A stretch of DNA of 36,207 bases, from positions 1 to 36,207 of the forward strand of contig CBCTZG010000026.1 in assembly GCA_965151315.1 (NCBI GenBank), written 5' to 3'. Position 1 is the stretch's first letter. Each line of letters opens with the position of its first letter. The translations under genes were made by a program, and so were the position numbers. Origin of the DNA: Avimonoglobus sp965151315. Lineage in GTDB: Bacteria; Bacillota; Clostridia; UBA1381. Shown one piece after another: positions 24,561 to 29,477 of this stretch. The notes under the pieces were generated by a model that searched no databases, had not been told where the DNA came from, and saw nothing but the letters and a program-made list of their open reading frames with translations.

Positions 24561-25913
24561 ATGGAAATTATGGTGATCGGGATAACAGCCTTGGGGGCTT
24601 TTTCTTTCGCAGGACTGGCGCTTTTGATTTTGCGGGCATCTATGCGCCAGAAAAATGCGAATTTGACGATATACAGCCTGGGCGCGGTGCGCAGGCGCTT
24701 TCAAACATGCCGCCGGACGCCGGGGCCTTGGTCTGTAATTGCCGTCCGTATAAATAAAAACGGCCCGCAAAGGCGGTATACAGGCGGGCAGGGCGGGGAT
24801 CTCCGCGTTTACGCGGCCCGGCGGATTCTGCAGTATCTGGAAAACGGCGTTGGAGGGATGCTGGCCGGCGGAGAGCGGGAATCGGAGCTGATTGTGCTGT
24901 CCCCCATGCCGGATGGGGAATTCGACCGGTTTGCCCAGGCCGTTTCAGCAGATGTCCGAGCCTATACAAAGTCCTATCCTGTTGCCGGCGGGCCTGGTAT
25001 CCAGTTCGGCCGATATCTGGTCCAGGCGGGTTGCGGCGGGTTTTCAGAAGCGCTGGAAAACGCCAAAATCGCTTTACGGTACGCGGAACAATCCGGCCAG
25101 ACGGCCTGCGGGTACAGTTACAGCCAGCGGATGAAATTTGAGGAGGCCGCCCAACTGGATGAACGGCTCAGAAAAGCGATCCGTGAAAATAGTTTCCGCC
25201 TGCGGTTCCAGCCTTATGTGGATGTGCAGAGCAATCAGGTGGTGGGCTTTGAGATCCTGTCTAGGCTCCAGACGCCGGACGGCGGCATGATGATCCCAGC
25301 CCATTTTTGGGAGTCTGTTTGCAGAAATGACCTTTGTACGGAATTTGATTACCATATATTTGGACGAAGCTGCGCATGGCTGGCCGCCAGAAGTATGGAA
25401 ACCACCGGCAGCTGGTCTGTATCCTGTAATTTTTCCCGCCGGACGGTTTCACAGGACGATTTTGCTCAGAATATCCGCCGCATTGCGGATCAATATGGGA
25501 TCCGGTATTCACAGATGGCCATTGAAATCACAGAACAGGAGCTGGAAAGTGATCCGCAGAAGATCCTCAACAATTTGGAACAGCTCCACGAACTGGGCTT
25601 TCAAATTTATCTGGATGACTTTGGGACGGGTTATACGTCCTTTGGGGATTTGCAGAATTATCCTATTGACGTGCTGAAGCTGGATATTTCCATCTTACAG
25701 AACGCGGAAACCCCGAAGGGCCGGGCAATTTTTGAGAATATGGTCGCTCTGGCCGGCCGGCTGGGGATTCGGGTATTGTGCGAGGGTGTGGAGAACGAGC
25801 GGCAGGTGCAGCTTTTAAAGGATACGGGCTGTAATATTGCCCAGGGGTATTATTATTACATGCCCCTGGATGTGCAGGAATGCAGCCGGGTACTCCGAGA
25901 GGAGACCGTGTAA
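24561..25913 (+). CDS. Membrane-linked degenerate GGDEF + EAL c-di-GMP phosphodiesterase
   Basis: A 450-residue protein, the last gene of the operon. An N-terminal membrane helix (about 3-27) is followed by a degenerate GGDEF-like region (about 60-190, with GGERESEL in place of the GGDEF loop). An EAL domain occupies about 200-450. The EAL domain keeps the residues known to bind metal and substrate: the Glu of FEILSRL, Asn in CNFSRR, Glu in IEITEQ, the two Asp of LDDFGTGYTSF, Lys in LKLDIS, Glu in CEGVEN and Gln in AQGYYY. It should hydrolyse c-di-GMP to pGpG. Its position in an operon led by a c-di-GMP riboswitch implies feedback. Confidence 0.92.
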   Translation: MEIMVIGITALGAFSFAGLALLILRASMRQKNANLTIYSLGAVRRRFQTCRRTPGPWSVIAVRINKNGPQRRYTGGQGGDLRVYAARRILQYLENGVGGMLAGGERESELIVLSPMPDGEFDRFAQAVSADVRAYTKSYPVAGGPGIQFGRYLVQAGCGGFSEALENAKIALRYAEQSGQTACGYSYSQRMKFEEAAQLDERLRKAIRENSFRLRFQPYVDVQSNQVVGFEILSRLQTPDGGMMIPAHFWESVCRNDLCTEFDYHIFGRSCAWLAARSMETTGSWSVSCNFSRRTVSQDDFAQNIRRIADQYGIRYSQMAIEITEQELESDPQKILNNLEQLHELGFQIYLDDFGTGYTSFGDLQNYPIDVLKLDISILQNAETPKGRAIFENMVALAGRLGIRVLCEGVENERQVQLLKDTGCNIAQGYYYYMPLDVQECSRVLREETV

Positions 25914-25969
25914 GCTTGGCGGCTTTTCCGATATGGAAAATTATTCACGAAATTGTTACAGTTCAGACA

Positions 25970-25998
25970 TTGACATTTTCATGGGGATTTTGTATGAT
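25970..25998 (+). promoter_or_regulatory. Promoter of the SLH-domain gene
   Basis: TTGACA (25970-25975) and TATGAT (25993-25998) with a 17-bp spacer, 38 bp before the start codon, which itself follows AAAGGAGAG. No clear terminator was found between the EAL gene and this promoter, so read-through from the operon is possible. Confidence 0.82.
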
Positions 25999-26035
25999 AA
26001 AAATATAGAATATCCGCCGGAAAGGAGAGATCGCC

Positions 26036-27517
26036 ATGAAACGGCTTTGGAAACCAGTTCTATTGATTTGGTGTATTAGCATATTTTTGCCGAACGTACC
26101 CGTTTTCAGCGCGGAGATGCCGATTCTGAGCGAACGGGAATATCAGCTTTTGGAGCGTCTGGAGATCACCCGGGATATCCAAGGGGGCACGGCCCACCCG
26201 GTTACCCGGGGAGAAATGCTGGTGATGGCCATGCGCCTGTCACCGCTGACCCGGGATCCGGGCGCGGCGGGAGAACAGGTGTTTTCCGATGTACCAGCGG
26301 GGGATCCTTACGGCGCATATATCAATACGGCCTACCGGCGGGGGATTGTTTCCGGCCGGGGCGATGGCACGTTTGGCCGGGATCTGCCGGTGAATTTGCA
26401 GGATGCGATGGTTATGATCGAGCAGGTCTTGGGCTATGGTTCAGCGGCAAATGCCCTGGGCGGGTACCCGGGCGGATTTGTCCTGCTGGCGGGCCAGCTG
26501 AATTTTTTGCAGGGGGTTACCGGCGCCCAAGGGGAAACACTGTATTTCTATGACGCCGTAAAGCTTTTGTATAACGTGCTGTATTCCCCGGCGCCGGAGC
26601 TGACCGGGACGCCCCAGCTAATTTTTTCCGCGGGGAGAATCCTTCTGAATACGCACTTTGACGTGTATCAGACCCGGGCAGTCGTCAGCGGGACGGCATA
26701 TGCCAATATTTATGGGGATAACCCGGCGCCGGCGGGATATATCGTTGCCGGCGGCATACAGTATCAAACCGGCGGGGAGGACCTGCTGTCTATGCTGGGC
26801 CGGCGGGTGAACTTGTATTATCGGACTGACGCGGACGGCCAGCGGGAAATCATGTTTACCGAGGATGCCGGCAACACGCTGAACCAAGCGCCGGTGCGGC
26901 AGATCGCAGAATTCGGGGCCCGCAGGATGCAGTATTATGATGAAGCCGGCAAGGCATATACAGCCAGCTTTGCGGCGGACGCGGTATTTTTGGAAAATGA
27001 CGGCACGGTAGACCCGGCGGCAGGCTACACCCTGCCGGACCAGGGCGGGGTGACAGCCATTGACAACGACGGCGACGGCCAGGCAGAGGTAATCCTGATC
27101 CGCCGGGCGGAAACCTTTGTGCTGACCGGCGTGAGTACGGATGGTTTGACGCTTTACGGCCAGGACCGGGCGGTGGAGCTGGAGGAATACGACCGGTTTT
27201 GTATCCTTGACCGGAACGGAGAGCAAATTCCTCCGGAGAAGCTGGAAAAAGACACGGTGGTCACGCTGTATCCGCCGGCCCGTACCAGCGGCAGTCTGCT
27301 GGTGGAACAGGACGGCGTGTTCGCGGTGACAACAGTGCAGGCTATGAGCCAGCGGAATACCTACCGGGGAGAGACTCTGACCTATGTTACCGCCGCGGAC
27401 GGGACAGTGTTCCCGCTTTCGCCGGCAGTGCTGGAGCAGCACAGTGTCAGCGTGGGCTATACCTATGTGTTCGCCGTGGATCCCTATGGGATGATTATTG
27501 ATATTATGCGGGTTTAA
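26036..27517 (+). CDS. Secreted SLH-domain protein
   Basis: A 493-residue exported protein. A signal peptide (about 1-25, ending VPVFSAEM) precedes S-layer-homology-like motifs at about 55-150 (VTRGEMLVMAMRL, FSDVPAGDPYGAYINTAYRR with GIVSGRGDGTFG). SLH domains bind pyruvylated secondary wall polymer. The rest (about 190-493) is beta-rich with repeated acidic DNDGDG-type turns (IDNDGDGQAEVIL) and no catalytic motif that I recognise. It follows the polysaccharide operon but has its own promoter and terminator. It could be a surface protein that sits on the wall polymer. Confidence 0.85.
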   Translation: MKRLWKPVLLIWCISIFLPNVPVFSAEMPILSEREYQLLERLEITRDIQGGTAHPVTRGEMLVMAMRLSPLTRDPGAAGEQVFSDVPAGDPYGAYINTAYRRGIVSGRGDGTFGRDLPVNLQDAMVMIEQVLGYGSAANALGGYPGGFVLLAGQLNFLQGVTGAQGETLYFYDAVKLLYNVLYSPAPELTGTPQLIFSAGRILLNTHFDVYQTRAVVSGTAYANIYGDNPAPAGYIVAGGIQYQTGGEDLLSMLGRRVNLYYRTDADGQREIMFTEDAGNTLNQAPVRQIAEFGARRMQYYDEAGKAYTASFAADAVFLENDGTVDPAAGYTLPDQGGVTAIDNDGDGQAEVILIRRAETFVLTGVSTDGLTLYGQDRAVELEEYDRFCILDRNGEQIPPEKLEKDTVVTLYPPARTSGSLLVEQDGVFAVTTVQAMSQRNTYRGETLTYVTAADGTVFPLSPAVLEQHSVSVGYTYVFAVDPYGMIIDIMRV

Positions 27518-27538
27518 CGAATAAACGTAAAATCGGAA

Positions 27539-27573
27539 AAAATACAGCGGCCGGCGAGCCGCTGTATTTTTCT
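27539..27573 (+). terminator. Intrinsic terminator after the SLH gene
   Basis: A 13-bp perfect stem (27539-27551 with 27558-27570), a six-base loop and a flanking T run. The stem is flanked by A and T on both sides, so it may also stop the convergent minus-strand gene that ends at 27597. Confidence 0.93.
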
Positions 27574-27596
27574 ATGGAAAGCAAATTAGGAAGCTG

Positions 27597-27884
27597 CTAA
27601 TCGCACCATGGGCGCAGGAATGTGTCATACACAAACCGGGCGCCCAAGTGCCAGCCGGCCATGAAGCTATCCAGACAATCGGCACCGGAAAGATCTGCCT
27701 GGCAGTCTATAAACGTATTCAGCAGGCCGGCGTTTTCTTCGCCCAAGACCGCCGCCAACCGGTCATGGCTGACGGATGCAGCATGGACCAGGGCTTTGTA
27801 TTCCGGTTCCTGGGCGCTGCTGAATTCCTCGATATCAATTTGGTTGCGGTACAGGGCTTGAATTATGTTTTCTTCTGTTGGCAT
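27597..27884 (-). CDS. Small DUF6809-like protein
   Basis: A 95-residue acidic protein starting at the ATG with AAAGGA about nine bases upstream; an in-frame ATG 12 codons earlier lacks a ribosome binding site. LYRNQIDIEEFSSAQEPEYK and the C-terminal SFMAGWHLGARFVYDTF resemble the DUF6809 family as I remember it (short helical proteins of unknown role in Firmicutes, often near mobile DNA). It lies at the left edge of the small-RNA/RHH array, divergent from the first small RNA with only about 40 bp between, so its promoter must overlap that region. A functional link to the array is not shown. Confidence 0.65.
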   Translation of the reverse strand: MPTEENIIQALYRNQIDIEEFSSAQEPEYKALVHAASVSHDRLAAVLGEENAGLLNTFIDCQADLSGADCLDSFMAGWHLGARFVYDTFLRPWCD

Positions 27885-27960
27885 TGTAAACAATCCTTTC
27901 TTGATAAAAAATTGCCCCAAGCCTATTGCAAAAGATCCGCGCAGATGGTATAATATTTCT

Positions 27961-28036
27961 GCACCATTGCTTTAGCAATGGCTGTGGGTTTGGGAAACGG
28001 CGGTTTTCTTTGGGAGAGTGCGCCGTTTCTTTTTTA
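27961..28036 (+). ncRNA. Small RNA, array copy 1
   Basis: Promoter TTGCAA (27926-27931), 17-bp spacer, TATAAT (27949-27954); start expected near 27961. Hairpin 1 is CCATTGC/GCAATGG (27964-27970 with 27975-27981, loop TTTA). Hairpin 2 is GAAACGGCG/CGCCGTTTC (27994-28002 with 28021-28029) with a purine-rich loop containing GGGAGAG, followed by a T run: an intrinsic terminator. The predicted product is about 75 nt with no ORF. Its 3' end is antisense to the stop region of the convergent RHH gene. No name is known to me for this RNA. Confidence 0.8.
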
Positions 28037-28210
28037 TTTTTTGAGGTCGTCATACTTTTCCTGGATATTATTCCGGACAAATTCAGAACGATTAACATTT
28101 TGAATTTTACAGCATTCATCCAGCTTTTGCAAAGTGACTTTGTCCATTTTTACACGAAGCATAAAGTTTTTTGGACTATCAGTCGGACGCCCCATTTTTT
28201 TGTTGGGCAA
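28034..28210 (-). CDS. Ribbon-helix-helix DNA-binding protein, array copy 1
   Basis: A 58-residue protein from the TTG at 28210, six bases after GAGGTG; this is the position homologous to the starts of the three sister genes. An internal ATG (28195) would give 53 residues, and the much longer frame opening at 28477 runs through a promoter and a neighbouring small RNA, so it is rejected. The N-terminal arm GRPTDSPK is followed by the beta strand FMLRVKMDK and helices LQKLDECCKI and RSEFVRNNIQEK, the RHH (Arc/CopG-type) pattern. It should bind DNA as a dimer. It probably represses its own promoter, which holds two GTAGCACC direct repeats. Confidence 0.85.
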   Translation of the reverse strand: MPNKKMGRPTDSPKNFMLRVKMDKVTLQKLDECCKIQNVNRSEFVRNNIQEKYDDLKK

Positions 28211-28228
28211 ATCATACACCTCACTTTC

Positions 28229-28272
28229 GTAGCACCCATAATCATAATAACATATGTAGCACCAAAAGTCAA
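28229..28272 (-). promoter_or_regulatory. RHH copy 1 promoter with direct-repeat operator
   Basis: On the minus strand: TTGACT (28272-28267), 17-bp spacer, TATTAT (28249-28244). Two identical 8-bp sites, GTAGCACC as read on the plus strand (28229-28236 and 28256-28263, 27 bp apart), flank the -10 box. Promoter boxes and repeats are seen directly; the operator role is inferred. Confidence 0.8.
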
Positions 28273-28334
28273 TACTTTTTTTAAAATTCCTACAGCCTAT
28301 TGCAAAAGATTTGCGCAGATGGTATAATATTTCT

Positions 28335-28412
28335 GCACCATTGCTTTGGCAATGGCTGTGTGTTTGGGAAGCGGCATTATTCTTTAGTGGGAAAGGTGCC
28401 GCTTCTTTTATT
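28335..28412 (+). ncRNA. Small RNA, array copy 2
   Basis: TTGCAA (28300-28305), 17-bp spacer, TATAAT (28323-28328); start near 28335. Hairpin 1 is unchanged (28338-28344 with 28349-28355, loop TTTG). Hairpin 2 is GAAGCGGCA/TGCCGCTTC (28368-28376 with 28397-28405). Compared with copy 1, two base pairs differ and both sides have changed together, which is good evidence for a selected RNA structure. A T-rich tract follows and overlaps the RHH copy 2 stop codon. Confidence 0.8.
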
Positions 28413-28575
28413 TGCTGTCTAACTGGCTCAAAAGCCGCCTGATTGCTTCCGCTCTTCCGATACCGTTTTCCTCGCAATATCGGTTGAGCTTGCTGTTTGA
28501 TATTTCATCCAGCCGTACAGTTAGCTTGTTGTTCTTAGGCGAGTCAGTTGGACGGCCTAACTTTTTGGAACCCAA
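28408..28575 (-). CDS. Ribbon-helix-helix DNA-binding protein, array copy 2
   Basis: A 55-residue protein from a TTG at 28575 with a strong AAGGAGG seven bases upstream; no in-frame ATG exists near the N-terminus, which is why simple ORF calling misses it. The arm KLGRPTDSPKN leads to the beta strand NKLTVRLDE, helix 1 SKLNRYCEEN and helix 2 RAEAIRRLLSQL. It shares the arm and fold with its three sisters but few other residues. Its promoter carries an inverted repeat unlike those of the others. Confidence 0.85.
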   Translation of the reverse strand: MGSKKLGRPTDSPKNNKLTVRLDEISNSKLNRYCEENGIGRAEAIRRLLSQLDSK

Positions 28576-28588
28576 AAGAACACCTCCT

Positions 28589-28634
28589 TTTTGACTTCCA
28601 AAATAATATTAACATAATGGAAGACAAAAGTCAA
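28589..28634 (-). promoter_or_regulatory. RHH copy 2 promoter with inverted-repeat operator
   Basis: On the minus strand: TTGACT (28634-28629), 17-bp spacer, TAATAT (28611-28606). Plus-strand arms TTTTGACTTCCA (28589-28600) and TGGAAGACAAAA (28618-28629) form a 12-bp inverted repeat with one mismatch across the core promoter. Confidence 0.8.
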
Positions 28635-28696
28635 TACTTTTTTAAAATTGTCCACAGCCTATTGCAAAAGATCTGCGCAGATGATATAATATTTCT

Positions 28697-28771
28697 GCGC
28701 CATTGCTTTAGCAATGGCTGTGGGTTGGGAAACGGCGGTTTTCTTTGGGAGAGAGCGCCGTTTCCTTTTTA
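28697..28771 (+). ncRNA. Small RNA, array copy 3
   Basis: TTGCAA (28662-28667), 17-bp spacer, TATAAT (28685-28690); start near 28697. Hairpin 1 is one base pair longer (GCCATTGC with GCAATGGC, 28699-28706 and 28711-28718): the A-to-G change makes a new pair. Hairpin 2 (28729-28737 with 28756-28764) matches copy 1, with loop GGGAGAG kept, and a CTTTTT tail. The spacer between the promoter boxes contains the 10-bp palindrome TCTGCGCAGA. Confidence 0.8.
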
Positions 28772-28945
28772 CTGTTTGAGGTCATTCTTCAACTTCTTAA
28801 TCCCACGCCGGGCAGCTTCCATTTTGTTGACATTTTCTTGCGCACAGTATGCAGTAAGAATCTGTTTGCATTCTTCATCATATTTTACAGTTAGCTGGTA
28901 TGGCTTGGGATTATCAGTCGGACGCCCCATTTTTTTTGTTCCCAC
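28769..28945 (-). CDS. Ribbon-helix-helix DNA-binding protein, array copy 3
   Basis: A 58-residue protein from a GTG at 28945 with GAGGTG five bases upstream. Arm KKMGRPTDNPK, beta strand YQLTVKYDE, helix 1 KQILTAYCAQ and helix 2 KMEAARRGIKKL. The short lysine-rich tail may touch DNA. The gene lacks its own terminator, so its mRNA should run on into the antisense of small RNA copy 3. The promoter holds two direct repeats that differ from the sites of the other copies. Confidence 0.85.
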   Translation of the reverse strand: MGTKKMGRPTDNPKPYQLTVKYDEECKQILTAYCAQENVNKMEAARRGIKKLKNDLKQ

Positions 28946-28955
28946 TTTCTCACCT

Positions 28956-29001
28956 CACTTAAGAACTTCTTAAGTATACACTAAAGAACTTCAAAAGTCA
29001 A
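28956..29001 (-). promoter_or_regulatory. RHH copy 3 promoter with direct-repeat operator
   Basis: On the minus strand: TTGACT (29001-28996), 17-bp spacer, TATACT (28978-28973). Two 14-bp direct repeats with one mismatch (plus strand CACTTAAGAACTTC at 28956-28969 and CACTAAAGAACTTC at 28979-28992, 23 bp apart) flank the -10 box. Confidence 0.8.
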
Positions 29002-29063
29002 TACTTTTTTTAAAATTCTTACAGCCTATTGCAAAAGATTCGCGCAGATGATATAATATTTCT

Positions 29064-29136
29064 GCACCATTGCTTAGGTAATGGCTGTAGGGAGAGTGTT
29101 TTGATCTTTTCGAAGGGGCAAACACTCTCATTTTTT
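29064..29136 (+). ncRNA. Small RNA, array copy 4
   Basis: TTGCAA (29029-29034), 17-bp spacer, TATAAT (29052-29057); start near 29064. Hairpin 1 keeps its pairing through a G-T pair (29067-29073 with 29078-29084). Hairpin 2 has an unrelated sequence, GAGAGTGTTT/AAACACTCTC (29092-29101 with 29120-29129), but is again a 10-bp stem followed by T6. Structure is thus kept while sequence is replaced. The 3' arm overlaps the RHH copy 4 stop codon. Confidence 0.8.
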
Positions 29137-29304
29137 GTCTTGTTCAGCCTTTACCAACCGTATGCCTTTCCGGATAATATCGCTTCTGGATGTATTTTCC
29201 TTTTGCGCACATGCATCCAGCATGTCAAGGGTAGGCTTATCCACCCGGATTTGCAGCTTGATATCTTTCCGGCTTTCGGTTGGCCGGCCTGTTCTGGGGC
29301 TCAC
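29128..29304 (-). CDS. Ribbon-helix-helix DNA-binding protein, array copy 4
   Basis: A 58-residue protein from a GTG at 29304 with GAGGTG five bases upstream. Arm RTGRPTESRKD, beta strand IKLQIRVDK, helix 1 LDMLDACAQK and helix 2 RSDIIRKGIRLV. It is the most diverged member in both arm and operator. It is the rightmost gene of the array. Its promoter lies back to back with that of the ATP-grasp operon, so it could influence that operon too; this is inference from geometry. Confidence 0.85.
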   Translation of the reverse strand: MSPRTGRPTESRKDIKLQIRVDKPTLDMLDACAQKENTSRSDIIRKGIRLVKAEQDKK

Positions 29305-29317
29305 TTTATCACCTCAC

Positions 29318-29361
29318 TTTTGTCATGACAATATTATAACTTATGTCATCACAAAATTCAA
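29318..29361 (-). promoter_or_regulatory. RHH copy 4 promoter with inverted-repeat operator
   Basis: On the minus strand: TTGAAT (29361-29356), 17-bp spacer, TATAAT (29338-29333). Plus-strand arms TTTTGTCATGACA (29318-29330) and TGTCATCACAAAA (29344-29356) form a 13-bp inverted repeat with one mismatch; the left arm contains the perfect palindrome TGTCATGACA. Confidence 0.8.
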
Positions 29362-29407
29362 TGCCTTTTTTAAATTTCCCTGCGCAGGAACATACCGGTT
29401 TTTTATA

Positions 29408-29436
29408 TTGCTTTTCCAGGAAATTCATGATATAAT
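29408..29436 (+). promoter_or_regulatory. Promoter of the ATP-grasp/racemase/MurE-like operon
   Basis: TTGCTT (29408-29413), 17-bp spacer, TATAAT (29431-29436). The -10 context ATGATATAATA is the same as in small-RNA copies 3 and 4, and the promoter occupies the place where a fifth small RNA would be expected, so it may descend from one. Confidence 0.72.
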
Positions 29437-29477
29437 AAATAACGTATGTAAATTTACAAAATGAAGGTGAATTTTGA

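Larger units (their letters stand above)
27919..29361. repeat. Four-copy tandem array of small-RNA/RHH modules
   Basis: Four related modules repeat with periods of 374, 362 and 367 bp, measured between successive TTGCAA boxes at 27926, 28300, 28662 and 29029. Each holds, left to right: a nearly invariant block of about 65 bp with a perfect promoter and hairpin 1; a second hairpin whose sequence varies but whose pairing is kept and which ends in a T run; a minus-strand gene for a 55-58 residue RHH protein whose stop lies in that T run or stem; and the RHH promoter with an operator pair. The array is clearly more AT-rich than the flanking operons. Copies 1 and 3 are most alike in hairpin 2, and copy 4 is most diverged. 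Confidence 0.93.

Noticed and set aside
28034..28477. 147-residue minus-strand ORF covering RHH copy 1
   Set aside because: Its first 89 residues read through the RHH promoter, the operator repeats and small RNA 2; the real protein starts near 28210.
27961..29136. Type III toxin-antitoxin RNA
   Set aside because: Type III antitoxins are short tandem repeats just ahead of an endoribonuclease gene; here single RNAs face convergent DNA-binding proteins.
28548..29328. Plus-strand ORFs across the array (for example 28548-28973 and 29029-29328)
   Set aside because: They are antisense shadows of the RHH genes, with no ribosome binding sites and atypical composition.
27919..29361. Integron-like cassette array (small same-strand ORFs separated by hairpin repeats)
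   Set aside because: All ORFs are paralogues, each has its own promoter, no integrase is present, and the repeats contain promoter and terminator signals rather than attC-type core sites.
27919..29361. CRISPR array
   Set aside because: Repeat period is about 365 bp with coding units between; there are no short equal repeats and spacers and no cas genes.
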